Shown here: piece by piece, positions 25,387-33,938 of the stretch
Layout: every line of letters starts with the position of its first letter
Position numbering within the stretch: the first letter of the stretch is position 1
Assembly: GCF_023330685.1 (NCBI RefSeq)
Contig: NZ_CP097128.1
Location: 1,426,001-1,490,000 of the forward strand
Source: Conexibacter sp. DBS9H8
Lineage (GTDB): Bacteria; Actinomycetota; Thermoleophilia; Solirubrobacterales; Solirubrobacteraceae
Length of the DNA stretch: 64,000 bases
Direction: 5' to 3'
The notes under the pieces: model-generated
Database searches by the model: none
What the model was told of the DNA's origin: nothing
Seen by the model: only the letters and a program-made list of their open reading frames with translations
Translations under genes and position numbers: made by a program

Positions 25387-26847
25387 GTGAAGGTCGTCGT
25401 CATCGGGGCCGGGCTCGGCGGGCTGGCGGCCGCCCTTCGCCTCCAGGCCCTCGGCGCGGAGGTGACCGTCCTCGAGCGGCGGCCCAGTCCGGGCGGACGC
25501 GCCGGGCAGATCCGCGCGGACGGGTTCACCTGGGACACCGGGCCGTCGCTGATCACGATGCCGTGGGTGCTCGAGGAGACCTTCGCCGCCGGCGGGCTGG
25601 ACCTGCACTCCGAGGTCACCCTCCACCGCATCGACCCGCTCTACCGGATCCGTTGGGCCGGGGAGGAGCGGGCCTTTGACTTCCACCAGTCCGCGGAGGC
25701 GCTGAAGGCGGAGATCGCCCGCTTCTCCGCCGCCGACGCCGGCCGCCTCGACGCGTTCCTCGCGGCCCTGAAACCGATCTATGAGCAGGGGATCCTCGGG
25801 GCGGGCCGGCGGGCGATCCAGGACGTCGGCTCGTTTCTCGGCCTGTTGCCGATGATGGCCCGGACCCGGGCGATCGGCCCGCTGCACGGGTTCGTTGCCC
25901 GCTACTTCAACCACCCGCGCGTGCAGGAGGCGTTCTCCTTCCACTCGCTGTTCATCGGCGGTGACCCCTACCGGGTCCCGTCGATCTACGGCGCGCTCGT
26001 CTACCTGCAGGTCCTCGACGGCGGCTGGTACACCGACGGTGGGGTCTACAGCCTCGTGCAGGCGATGGCCCGTCCGCTCAACGTCCGCTACCGCGAGCGC
26101 GTCGAGGCGATCGAGACCCGTGGCGGTCAGGTGCGCGGGGTGCGGCTGATCAGCGGCGAGCGGGTGGACGCCGACGTCGTCATCTCCAACGCCGACGTGC
26201 TCAGCACCGACGCCCTCCTCGGCCGTCCGACGCTGCGGCCGATGACCCCGTCGATGTCCTGCTTCCTGCTCTACCTCGGCCTCGACCGGGTCCAGCGCAG
26301 CCTGCTCCACCACACCCTGCTCGTCGGCGAGTACCGCAGCTTCATTCACACGGTCACCCGGGCGCGGGGCCTGCCGAACTCCTTCTCCACCTACCTGCAC
26401 GCCCCCGCCCGGACTGAGGCGGCGATGGCCACCCCGGGCGGTGACTCGCTCGCGATCCTGCTGCCGGTACCGAACCTGCGGGCCCCCGTCGACTGGTCCG
26501 AGGCGGCCGACGGGCTCCGGGACCGGCTGCTCGCCGACATGGAGCAGGCCTACGGGATGGACGGTCTGGCCGGCTCGATCGTCTCCGAGCACCGGTTCTC
26601 CCCGCTTGACTTCAGGGATCGGTTCGGGGCAGTCGACGGCAACGCCTTCTCGCTCGAGCCGACGCTCGCCCAGTCGGCGCTGTTCCGTCCCCCCAACCGG
26701 GTGCGCGGGGTCCGGGGCGTCTACCACGTCGGCGCGGGCACCCACCCGGGTGCCGGAATCCCCGGTGTGCTGCTCGGCGCGGAGGTGACCGCGGGGCTCG
26801 TCGCCGCCGACCACCGGCTGACCGCCGCCGCCTGGAGTCACCGGTGA
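25387..26847 (+). CDS. crtI: Phytoene desaturase (CrtI)
   Basis: A 486-residue FAD amine-oxidase-type desaturase that converts phytoene to lycopene in four steps. The Rossmann motif VVVIGAGLGGLAAALRL is at the N-terminus, followed by GGRAGQIRADGFTWDTGPSLITMP. The C-terminal signature YHVGAGTHPGAGIPGVLLGAEV is complete. The GTG at 25387 begins exactly at the Rossmann fold; the frame upstream has no homology. Its TGA overlaps the crtB GTG start. Confidence 0.94.
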   Translation: MKVVVIGAGLGGLAAALRLQALGAEVTVLERRPSPGGRAGQIRADGFTWDTGPSLITMPWVLEETFAAGGLDLHSEVTLHRIDPLYRIRWAGEERAFDFHQSAEALKAEIARFSAADAGRLDAFLAALKPIYEQGILGAGRRAIQDVGSFLGLLPMMARTRAIGPLHGFVARYFNHPRVQEAFSFHSLFIGGDPYRVPSIYGALVYLQVLDGGWYTDGGVYSLVQAMARPLNVRYRERVEAIETRGGQVRGVRLISGERVDADVVISNADVLSTDALLGRPTLRPMTPSMSCFLLYLGLDRVQRSLLHHTLLVGEYRSFIHTVTRARGLPNSFSTYLHAPARTEAAMATPGGDSLAILLPVPNLRAPVDWSEAADGLRDRLLADMEQAYGMDGLAGSIVSEHRFSPLDFRDRFGAVDGNAFSLEPTLAQSALFRPPNRVRGVRGVYHVGAGTHPGAGIPGVLLGAEVTAGLVAADHRLTAAAWSHR

Positions 26848-27680
26848 GCCGGGCGGCGCCGGCCGCCTCCCGTCCGGTCACCGCCGGCCTCGACGCCGCC
26901 CGTGCCGTGATGTCGTCCCGGGCGACGACGTTCTCGCTCGCCTCAGGTTTGCTGCCACCCGCCCTGCGCGATGACGTCGCTCGCCTCTACCTCGTCTTTC
27001 GCACCCTTGACGACCTCGTCGACGACCGCCACCCGGAGGCGGCCGACCGGGTCGCCGCCGTCGGCGCCTGGGCCCGCTCTCAGCCCGGTGCCGACAGTCC
27101 GGAGGTGCGGGCCCTCGACGACCTCGCCCGCCGGCACCCGCTCTCCCGGGAGGCGGTCAGCGACTTCTGCCTCGGCATGGAGCAGGACCTCGCGCCCGCG
27201 CCGTTTCTCAGCGAACGTGACGTCGACCGCTACTGCTACCGGGTGGCGGGCACGGTCGGGCTGGCGATGGTCGGCCTGCTCGGCGCCGCGGGTCCGGACG
27301 CGGACGCCTGCGCGGTCGCGCTCGGGATCGCGATGCAGCGCACGAACATCCTCCGCGACCTCGATGAGGATCTCGCCGCCGGGCGGCTGTACGTGAGCGA
27401 GGAGGTACGCGACCGCCATCCCGGAGGACTCGAGCCGGGCCGGCGCGGCCGGCTGCTCGGCGCTCTCATCCGGGAGGCCGACGACCTCTACCGGGAGGGG
27501 GAGGCTGGAATCGCCAGCCTCCGTCACGGCCGCTTCGCCGTCGGGCTCGCCGCCGCCCTCTACCGGGAGATCCTGCGGGAGATCGAACGGCGCGACCGCC
27601 GCGGGCTCGCCGCACGCGCGGTCGTCTCCGACGCCCGCAAGCTCGCCATCGCCGGCCGGGTCATCCTCGGCGCTGCCTGA
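26844..27680 (+). CDS. crtB: Phytoene synthase
   Basis: Condenses two geranylgeranyl diphosphates to phytoene. 278 residues with both aspartate-rich motifs: TLDDLVDD (first) and QRTNILRDLDEDLAAGRLY (second), with Mg-diphosphate binding. The start overlaps the crtI stop by GTGA, so crtI-crtB are co-translated. With crtY this gives a beta-carotene route; no GGPP synthase is in the window. Confidence 0.94.
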   Translation: MSRAAPAASRPVTAGLDAARAVMSSRATTFSLASGLLPPALRDDVARLYLVFRTLDDLVDDRHPEAADRVAAVGAWARSQPGADSPEVRALDDLARRHPLSREAVSDFCLGMEQDLAPAPFLSERDVDRYCYRVAGTVGLAMVGLLGAAGPDADACAVALGIAMQRTNILRDLDEDLAAGRLYVSEEVRDRHPGGLEPGRRGRLLGALIREADDLYREGEAGIASLRHGRFAVGLAAALYREILREIERRDRRGLAARAVVSDARKLAIAGRVILGAA

Positions 27681-27697
27681 ACCGCGGCGGCGCGCGC

Positions 27698-28852
27698 TCA
27701 GGCGCCCGGTCCGGCGGCGGGCCACCGGGCCCGCCGCCGGCGGTCGGCGGCGAGGATCCGGTCGGCCTTGAGCCCGAGCGAGAGTCGCTCCCGGCCCTCG
27801 GAGTCATAGGGGGAGAGGCCCGCCACCTCCTGGATCCGGCTGAGCCGGTACCCGACGGTGTGGCGGTGCAGGCCGAGCGCCTCGGCGGTGTCGGTCGTCG
27901 ACCCGTCGTGGGCGAGGAACGCCGCGAGGGTGACGGCCAGTTCGGTGTCGTGCAGGGCGTCGTAGCGCTCGAGCTCCTCGACAGTCCCTGCCCGCAGGGC
28001 GACGACCGCCTCGGGCGTGTGGAGGAACAGCCCGACGAGCAGACGGTAGGTGTCACCCTGGGCATCGGAGAGCGGGGTGAGCCCGGGTCCGGCGGCCAGT
28101 TCGGCCAGCAGCGCCGCCTCCCACAGGGCGCCCTGGACCTCTCCGGGGCCGGTCCGTGCCGCCGAGCGCGCCCCGTCGGCTCCGCAGGCACGCCAGTCAG
28201 CGAGCCAGCGGTCGATCAGCACGTCTGCCCCCGCCAGCCCGGCGGGGAGCAGGCCGAGGACCCGACCGGGCTCGACGGCGTCGACGAGCGTTCCGGCGGG
28301 CGCGGTCGGCACCTCGAGGCAGTCGGCGGGACCGAGCGCGCAGACACCGATCGCGCCGGCGCGGAGTTCGACCCCGGAGGCGGCGGCTCGCTCGAGGAGG
28401 CGGCCCAGCTCGGCCGGATCGGCGCTCTCGAGCGCGTGCAGCAAGCGCCGGCGACCGTTCTGTCCGCCGTCACGTCCCGGTTCCTCTCCGCTGCCGAGGC
28501 GGGCGATCACGGCGGCGGCGGCCGCGGCCGCCTCGAGCCACGGCTCGAGAGCCGCGCCGGCCGGTCCGGCGCCGAAGGCGGCGATGACCCCGACGGTCGA
28601 CCCGCCGATCCTGACCGGCGCGACCCCGGCAACCCCGTCCGGGAGGGTCGCCGGGGCACCGCCACGCAGGGCGGCGGCGTAGTCGAGCAGCCGCCCATCC
28701 CGGCCTGGGGCGCCCTCCGGCGCGTGGCGGGGCGGGCCGAGGTCGGGGAGGACGGCGCTGACGGCCCGGCCACAGCCCGCGGCGGTCGCCGCCACGAGCC
28801 CGGTCAGGTCGAGGCCGTCGAGGGCGGCTTCGACGAGCCGGATCGGGCTCAT
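27698..28852 (-). CDS. PucR-type helix-turn-helix regulator
   Basis: A 384-residue regulator. An N-terminal GAF-like sensor (IGGSTVGVIAAFGAGPAG) is followed by a middle region and the PucR/CdaR C-terminal HTH: ELAVTLAAFLAHDGSTTDTAEALGLHRHTVGYRLSRIQEVAG. The ATG at 28852 is preferred; an upstream ATG (28942) would span a very strong hairpin. PucR-like proteins often control nitrogen or purine catabolism, and the ammonium transporter gene directly upstream on the same strand is a natural target (inference). Confidence 0.75.
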   Translation of the reverse strand: MSPIRLVEAALDGLDLTGLVAATAAGCGRAVSAVLPDLGPPRHAPEGAPGRDGRLLDYAAALRGGAPATLPDGVAGVAPVRIGGSTVGVIAAFGAGPAGAALEPWLEAAAAAAAVIARLGSGEEPGRDGGQNGRRRLLHALESADPAELGRLLERAAASGVELRAGAIGVCALGPADCLEVPTAPAGTLVDAVEPGRVLGLLPAGLAGADVLIDRWLADWRACGADGARSAARTGPGEVQGALWEAALLAELAAGPGLTPLSDAQGDTYRLLVGLFLHTPEAVVALRAGTVEELERYDALHDTELAVTLAAFLAHDGSTTDTAEALGLHRHTVGYRLSRIQEVAGLSPYDSEGRERLSLGLKADRILAADRRRRARWPAAGPGA

Positions 28853-28872
28853 CCGACGGTGGGCCCCAGGGA

Positions 28873-28902
28873 CCGGGGGGGCGGCAAATGCCGCCCCCCC
28901 GG
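28873..28902 (-). terminator. Very strong hairpin after amt
   Basis: A perfect 13-bp G7/C7-rich stem (28873-28885 with 28890-28902, AAAT loop) lies between the amt stop and the PucR start on the minus strand. There is no T-run. It probably limits read-through from amt into the regulator. Confidence 0.55.
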
Positions 28903-28988
28903 AATCCTCAGGGCCGGTGCCCGGTGCGTGGGCGTGTCCCACCGCAGGGCTTCCGTCGCTTGCCTGGCCCGGTCGGCCCGCACCGGCC

Positions 28989-30389
28989 TCAGGCGCGGGC
29001 CGGTGCGGCGGTCACCGTGCCCGGGTACCCGAGTGACGGAACGTCAGAGGGGTAGACCTCGTGGCCGTGCTCGGCGACGTCGCCGATCTCCATGTTCTCC
29101 TCCGACATCCGCAGGGGGATGACGAGGTTGACGAGTTTGGCGATCACGAAGGTCGCCACGCCGGACCAGAGGATCACCCACACGCCGGCGATCAACTGCC
29201 ACAGCAACAGGTGTCCGCTGCCGTAGATCAGCCCGGCCGAAGAGCCGTGGGCGAGGTAGACGAGCTTGTGCCCGACCTTGTGGACCGAATAGTTCACCGC
29301 CATGTTCGGGTCGGCGAAGATGCCGACGAGCAACCCGCCGGCGAAGCCGGCGATCCCATGGGTGTAGATCACCCCGAGGGTGTCGTCGACGTTGCGGAAC
29401 GGTCGCACCCGGCTGAGATAGTTGAGCGCGAAGTAGACGATCGTCGACGCGATCACCCCGAGCGCGATCGCCCCCCAGCCGTCGACGTAACCGGCGGCGG
29501 GTGTGATCGCCACCAATCCGGTGATCATCCCGTTGATCGCTCCGAGCAGGCTCGGCTTGCGACCGGTGAGGTAGTCCCAGGCGACCCAGATCATCAGCGC
29601 GACGGCGGTCGTCAGGTTCGTGTTGAGCACAGCCGCGGCCGCCGAGGCGTTCGCCGTGTACGGGTCCCCGCCGTTGAAGCCGTTCCAGCCCATCCACAGC
29701 AGTCCGGCGCCGACGGCGACCATCGCGACGTTGTTCGGCGCGTCGATCTCCCGGTCGCGTTCCAGTCGTGGACCGATCACCGCCGCGAGGACGAACCCCG
29801 AGACACCGGCGGAGAGGTGGATCACGTACCCACCGGAGAAGTCGAGGGCGCCCTTCTGGGCGAAGAAGCCGCCGCCCCAGATCAGGAACGCGTCGACGGT
29901 GTAGACGATCGAGCACCACAGGGCGGTGAAGGGAATCCACGCCTTGAAGCTGATCCGACCGAGCACCGATCCGAGCATCAGCAGCGGCGTGATCGCGGCG
30001 AAGACGAGCTGGAAGTAGACGAGGGCCGACATCGGGAAGCCCGTCGCCGTGGCCGACGTCGGGATGATCCCCTGGCTCTGCTCCCCGCTTGGGCTCAGCA
30101 CCGGGCCGGGCCGCCCGATGAAGTTATGGAAGAACCCGGTGCCCGCACCCGTCCACGAGTGGCCGAAGCCCATCTTGTACGCGTACAGGACCCAGACGAT
30201 CACCACCGTCGAGAACCCGGCAAAGGTCAGCATCATCGAGTTGATCGACCAGCGCTTCTGCATGACGCCGCCATACAGGACCGCCAGTCCGGGGATGCTC
30301 ATCAGTCCGACGAGCGTCGCGGCGGTGATCTGCCAGGCGGTGTCGCCCCCGACAAGCCACGTCCCCGCGTAGTTACTAAAGGTGGTCAT
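28989..30389 (-). CDS. amt: Ammonium transporter
   Basis: A 466-residue Amt/MEP channel with 11-12 membrane helices, taking up ammonium. Family signatures are GLAVLYGGVMQKR, the conserved DFSGGYVIHLSAGVSG, LLWMGWNGFNGGDPY and YTHGIAGFAGGLL, which carries the twin-His region. The ATG at 30389 is preceded by AAGGAG at 4 nt; the open frame upstream is not coding. No glnK (PII) gene adjoins, which is unusual since amt and glnK are usually paired. Its C-terminus ends in a short Pro/Ala tail. Confidence 0.95.
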   Translation of the reverse strand: MTTFSNYAGTWLVGGDTAWQITAATLVGLMSIPGLAVLYGGVMQKRWSINSMMLTFAGFSTVVIVWVLYAYKMGFGHSWTGAGTGFFHNFIGRPGPVLSPSGEQSQGIIPTSATATGFPMSALVYFQLVFAAITPLLMLGSVLGRISFKAWIPFTALWCSIVYTVDAFLIWGGGFFAQKGALDFSGGYVIHLSAGVSGFVLAAVIGPRLERDREIDAPNNVAMVAVGAGLLWMGWNGFNGGDPYTANASAAAAVLNTNLTTAVALMIWVAWDYLTGRKPSLLGAINGMITGLVAITPAAGYVDGWGAIALGVIASTIVYFALNYLSRVRPFRNVDDTLGVIYTHGIAGFAGGLLVGIFADPNMAVNYSVHKVGHKLVYLAHGSSAGLIYGSGHLLLWQLIAGVWVILWSGVATFVIAKLVNLVIPLRMSEENMEIGDVAEHGHEVYPSDVPSLGYPGTVTAAPARA

Positions 30390-30595
30390 GGATCTCCTTG
30401 CCCTCGCCTCAGAGGGACTCGGTTGACATCGCCGCGTCACCGCGGCCGTACGACCCGACGGGTCGGTACACCGGAAAGGGTCCCCGAGCGGCTCGGGCGC
30501 GGCCATGTCCGCTCGTCTAAGCCTGATCAGGACCGATTCGACATACGGCCACGGCCCTGTGGCCAAGCGGTTCTGTCCAGATGGCCAGCCAGCGG

Positions 30596-30934
30596 TCAGC
30601 CGACAGGCAGTCGGCCGGTCCGGCAGGCCCGTTCCATGATCAGCTCGCCGACCTGGCCGTACTGACGGAAGGAGTCGTGCAGGGTCGCGCAGGTCTGCCG
30701 CGCCTCGCTCCCGCACTCGTGCAACGCCTCCGCGCCCATCGCGCCCGGCAGATAGGTGTTGATGCAGCCGAGCTGAGGCGGGCCCCCGGTGGTGAGGAGG
30801 ATGACGACCGTGGTGAGCGCGATGACGGCCGTCGTGGCGATCAGCGCGAGCCGTCGCTGGGCGCGGCTGAGGGGTCGGTGCTCACGGACGGCACGGGCGT
30901 GGTCAGGGGGCATCGCTCCGGGCATCGCGCCCAC
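30596..30934 (-). CDS. Small membrane-anchored hypothetical protein
   Basis: 112 residues: a basic N-terminus, one hydrophobic segment (about 29-47, LIATTAVIALTTVVILLTT), then a short outside domain with four Cys (GCINTYL, HECG, QTCATL, RACR). The even Cys number suggests disulfides outside the membrane. GTG 30934 or ATG 30925/30913 are possible starts. Not recognised. Confidence 0.5.
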   Translation of the reverse strand: MGAMPGAMPPDHARAVREHRPLSRAQRRLALIATTAVIALTTVVILLTTGGPPQLGCINTYLPGAMGAEALHECGSEARQTCATLHDSFRQYGQVGELIMERACRTGRLPVG

Positions 30935-30970
30935 AGCGTACGGGGTGGGGCAAGGGGCCTTCGAGCGCGC

Positions 30971-31690
30971 TCAGGGGCCGGCGGGGCCGGCCGTGGCGGG
31001 GCCGGACCCGGCGTTCCCAAGCGCCAGCGGCCGTTCGCGTGCGAGCACGAGCACCGATCCGCGGGCGCCGTTGAGCGTGGCGCGAGTGCGGCCCGACAGC
31101 GCGACGCGGCCGGTGCGCGCTCCCGGCCGCGAGCCGACGACGAGCAGGTCGACACCGTCGGTCTCCGCCCCCACCCGCCGGGCGCCGAGCCGTTGGTTCA
31201 GCGCGACGACGGTCGCCTCGACGGCCGGGTCGTCCTGTGGGTTGACGGCGGCGACGGTGGCCAACGGCCGGCTGCGGGTGAGACGCAGGCCCGCCCGGGC
31301 GACGGCAATCGCCGTCGGGGCCCCGTCAAGCAGGCGTTGGGCGCTCGCGCCCGGCTCGGCCCGCCCGGGTGCGGTGCGGTAGTCGGAGCCGAACACGATC
31401 ACCGCGGCTGCGGTCGCTGCCGCCAGCTCAGTGAGGCCGTCGGCGGTTGAGGCGCTGAACAGGACATGCACGTCTGCGTCGGGAACGTCGAGCAGGGCGA
31501 GGCCGCTGCGCAGACGCCGCTCGGCGTCGAACTGGGCGAGCGCCTCCCGGCGCGGATCGATCTCGCGGGAGTGTCGGACATAGGCGAGGGCGAGGGTCCC
31601 GCCGCCCCGACGGACGAGTCCGGCTCCGAGGACGAGCGCGTCATCATCGTTGGCGGTCCCGTCATAGGAGACGATCACCGCCCCGCTCAC
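30971..31690 (-). CDS. Universal stress protein (UspA-like)
   Basis: A 239-residue protein with one or two degenerate Usp folds. The N-terminus AVIVSYDGTANDDDALVLGAGL is typical, and VIVFGSDYRTAPGR and VGSRPGARTG resemble the G-2x-G-9x-G ATP loop. The GTG start overlaps the stop of the lipoprotein gene (GTGA). It has a low-complexity Ala/Pro/Gly tail. A stress role is inferred from family. Confidence 0.75.
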   Translation of the reverse strand: MSGAVIVSYDGTANDDDALVLGAGLVRRGGGTLALAYVRHSREIDPRREALAQFDAERRLRSGLALLDVPDADVHVLFSASTADGLTELAAATAAAVIVFGSDYRTAPGRAEPGASAQRLLDGAPTAIAVARAGLRLTRSRPLATVAAVNPQDDPAVEATVVALNQRLGARRVGAETDGVDLLVVGSRPGARTGRVALSGRTRATLNGARGSVLVLARERPLALGNAGSGPATAGPAGP

Positions 31691-32439
31691 AGCTGTGTCG
31701 CCGCCCAGTCGACGGCATGGAAGCGCGGGATCGGACGCCCGACCGCCAGCTCGATCGACTCGTGCTCGCGCAGCGGGATCGCCCGTGGGCTGCCGTGCCA
31801 GCGGCGACCATTGACGATTGCGGTGACCCGGCCGCGGTCCCCGGCGACCCGCCGGACGCCGAGCGGCTGGCCCCAGATGTCGAACAGGTCCCCGAGCGTG
31901 AAGGTCTCCGGGGCGGGGGAGTCGACCTCAATCAGGCCGTTGGCGGCGCGGGTGTGGATCCAGTAGGAGCACAGGTCCGCGCTGTAGGTGGTCACCGTGC
32001 CGGTGGCTGACGGCACCGGCGTGACGAGCCCGATCCCGCCCGGCAGGGCCTGGGGCCGGCCGCGACGGTCGATCTGCAGGTGCGCGTAGGCCTGGTAGGC
32101 GAGCTGGGTCAGCCGGCTGCAGCCGATCCCGTCGATCGTCTGACCGGTGAGGCTGGGGCTCGCGGCCGGCAGCAGTGGCCCCGGCTCGAGCGCGACCCCG
32201 TTCGGGCCGGCTGGCGTCGTGCTCACGTACGCGTCGGTCTCGGTCTCGGTCTGACCGCTGGGGGTCGTGCCGACGACCGTGTAGGTGTACGTCGTCGTCG
32301 TGCTCGTCAGGCCGGCGGTCGCGGCCGACGGCGGGCCTGTCGCGACCGACGAGGGGCCGGACTGGGCTCCGCACGCGCTGAGCACCAGTCCGGCCGCGAG
32401 GGCGGCGGCCGCGAGGGCCGCCCGAACCGTGGGACGGAT
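31687..32439 (-). CDS. Putative lipoprotein with possible non-standard start
   Basis: The mature part follows a clear lipobox (LVLSAC-GA), but the only ordinary start, GTG at 32385, leaves just four residues before the Cys. In frame upstream is a full signal peptide (TIRPTVRAALAAAALAAG) without ATG, GTG or TTG. An ATC at 32439 with GAGG about 7 nt upstream is the best candidate start, immediately after the stop of the Bax-inhibitor gene. The mature domain, about 210 residues, has a Thr-rich linker then PETFTLGDLFDIWGQPLG. Not recognised. Confidence 0.6.
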   Translation of the reverse strand: MRPTVRAALAAAALAAGLVLSACGAQSGPSSVATGPPSAATAGLTSTTTTYTYTVVGTTPSGQTETETDAYVSTTPAGPNGVALEPGPLLPAASPSLTGQTIDGIGCSRLTQLAYQAYAHLQIDRRGRPQALPGGIGLVTPVPSATGTVTTYSADLCSYWIHTRAANGLIEVDSPAPETFTLGDLFDIWGQPLGVRRVAGDRGRVTAIVNGRRWHGSPRAIPLREHESIELAVGRPIPRFHAVDWAATQL

Positions 32440-32457
32440 CGTTGCGCCTCGGCGGGT

Positions 32458-33132
32458 CTAGCGACGGCTCGAGCCGCCGCCGAACAGGCTCAGCAGCAGC
32501 AGGAAGACGTTGAAGATGTCGAGGAAGATCGCCGCGGCGATCGGCGCGGCCGTCTGATAACTCGGGTTGCGGGCGAGCCGCTGAAAATCAAAGGCGGTGA
32601 ATCCGCCGAAGATCACGAGCATCGCGACGCAGTAGATGATGTTCGACCCGGGGATCGCCACGAACAGGGCGACGAGGCCGAAGACGAACACCGCGAGGAA
32701 CGCCCACAGGAGCCCGCGCATATAGACCGACAGGTCACGCCGGGTGCTGTAGCCGTAGGTACCGAGGGCCGCGACGAACAGTCCCGTCGAGCCGGCCGCC
32801 TCATAGACCGCGCCGGGGTTGGCGTGGGCGTAGTAGTTGAGGATCGGTCCGACCGCGAGGCCGAGCAGCAGGCCGACGCCGAACAGCATCGCCGTGGCGA
32901 GGGACTCGCGGCCGCGGGCGGCGGCGTGGTTGAGTCCGAACAGGCCGCCGAAGGCGAGCAGGAAGAAGATGATTCCACCGCCGCCGTTGAGATCGCGGGC
33001 GATATAGGCGCCGAGCGCCGCAAATCCGAGCGTGCAGGCGACGAGGCCCATCACGTGGCCGAAGACGGAGCGTGCACGATCGCCGGTGAGGCTGGCGCCC
33101 TGCCCGAATCCAAGTTGTTCGTAGGTAGGCAT
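32458..33132 (-). CDS. Bax inhibitor-1/YccA-family membrane protein
   Basis: A 224-residue protein with seven hydrophobic helices, of the BI-1 (TMBIM) family of Ca2+/H+-leak or protease-modulating membrane proteins. Typical features are GYSTRRDLS after helix 4-5, FGLVALFVAIPGSNIIYC and the C-terminal IFLDIFNVFLLLLSLFGG. It heads a likely operon with the lipoprotein and Usp genes. Confidence 0.88.
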   Translation of the reverse strand: MPTYEQLGFGQGASLTGDRARSVFGHVMGLVACTLGFAALGAYIARDLNGGGGIIFFLLAFGGLFGLNHAAARGRESLATAMLFGVGLLLGLAVGPILNYYAHANPGAVYEAAGSTGLFVAALGTYGYSTRRDLSVYMRGLLWAFLAVFVFGLVALFVAIPGSNIIYCVAMLVIFGGFTAFDFQRLARNPSYQTAAPIAAAIFLDIFNVFLLLLSLFGGGSSRR

Positions 33133-33211
33133 CTCTCTGACAGCTCCTGAGATGGTTGGTGATTAGCGCAAACGGTAGACGATCGGGGAAAATCTCACTC
33201 GAAGAAGATCA

Positions 33212-33631
33212 TCAGACGGCGCGGCCGTCCGACCTGAGCGCGTCGGCGAGCCCACCCCCCAGTGCGGCGGGCGGAACGCCAAGGAAGGCAGCGAGCTCCC
33301 GCACCCGCTGGCGGCTGGCGATCGCCGCGGCGATCGTCGCCCGGGCATCGGCGAGCCGGACGGGATCGGCCGACTCGGCGAGGGCGGCCGCGATCCGGGG
33401 TTCGGCGTAGGCGCCGAACCGTCCGGTCGCGCCCGCGGCGCCGAAGCTCGCGGCCGCGTCCACGAGTCCGACGAGCGCTCGCCCGAACCGGGTCGGGTCC
33501 TCGGCGTGGTCGTCGGCGCCGTCCCGGGCGAGACGGGCGGCGAGGGGCAGGTTGTTGAGCAGGAGCTCGCGCTCGGCGCCGACACGGCGGCGGTCGGGCT
33601 GCTGGGCACGCCCGTCAGGGCAGGTGAGCAT
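33212..33631 (-). CDS. Small sigma-70 region-2-like protein
   Basis: 139 residues. RELLLNNLPLAARLARDGADD, then GRALVGLVDAAASFGA and GRFGAYAEPRIAAAL, echo sigma-70 regions 1.2-2.1 (compare the general LVxxxLPLAxRLAR, GxxGLxxAxxxFDP and RFxxYAxxxIR patterns). The -10-binding part of region 2 and all of regions 3 and 4 are absent. It may be a decayed or repurposed sigma factor. Start at ATG 33631; the ribosome site is weak. The stretch 33632-33938 upstream holds no gene, only a perfect 14-bp palindrome at 33699-33712 and a small C/G inverted repeat at about 33724-33736. Confidence 0.5.
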   Translation of the reverse strand: MLTCPDGRAQQPDRRRVGAERELLLNNLPLAARLARDGADDHAEDPTRFGRALVGLVDAAASFGAAGATGRFGAYAEPRIAAALAESADPVRLADARATIAAAIASRQRVRELAAFLGVPPAALGGGLADALRSDGRAV

Positions 33632-33938
33632 GGTGGTGACAGTGCTTTCTTTCGGGGTCCCGTGCCGCTTCAGAGGTCGGTCCGTATGCGTCCTAACGTG
33701 GCCCGCGGGCCAAGGTTGGTCACTACCCCAAACGGGGGTCAGAGAACCATCGGGAACCGCGGGCTCGCGTTCGGCGTGCCCCGGGGAGGCGGGCAGGCGG
33801 AGCGGGCGCAGAAGGAAGCGACCTCCCGCCGGGCGGGCCATCAGCCAGGTGACGAGCGCGGTCCGCGGCGCCCCGAGGTGCAGATCACCGGTGGGGGAGG
33901 GGCGAAGCGCCCCCAGGCCGCCGCGGACGGGCTCGCGC

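Noticed and set aside
25324-26841. Upstream open extension of crtY on the minus strand
   Set aside because: It lies antisense to crtI; crtY similarity starts at the double ATG at 25323, right at the FAD motif.
30390-30595. Riboswitch or nitrogen-control site upstream of amt
   Set aside because: No convincing conserved core or operator seen; only the ribosome site of amt is clear.
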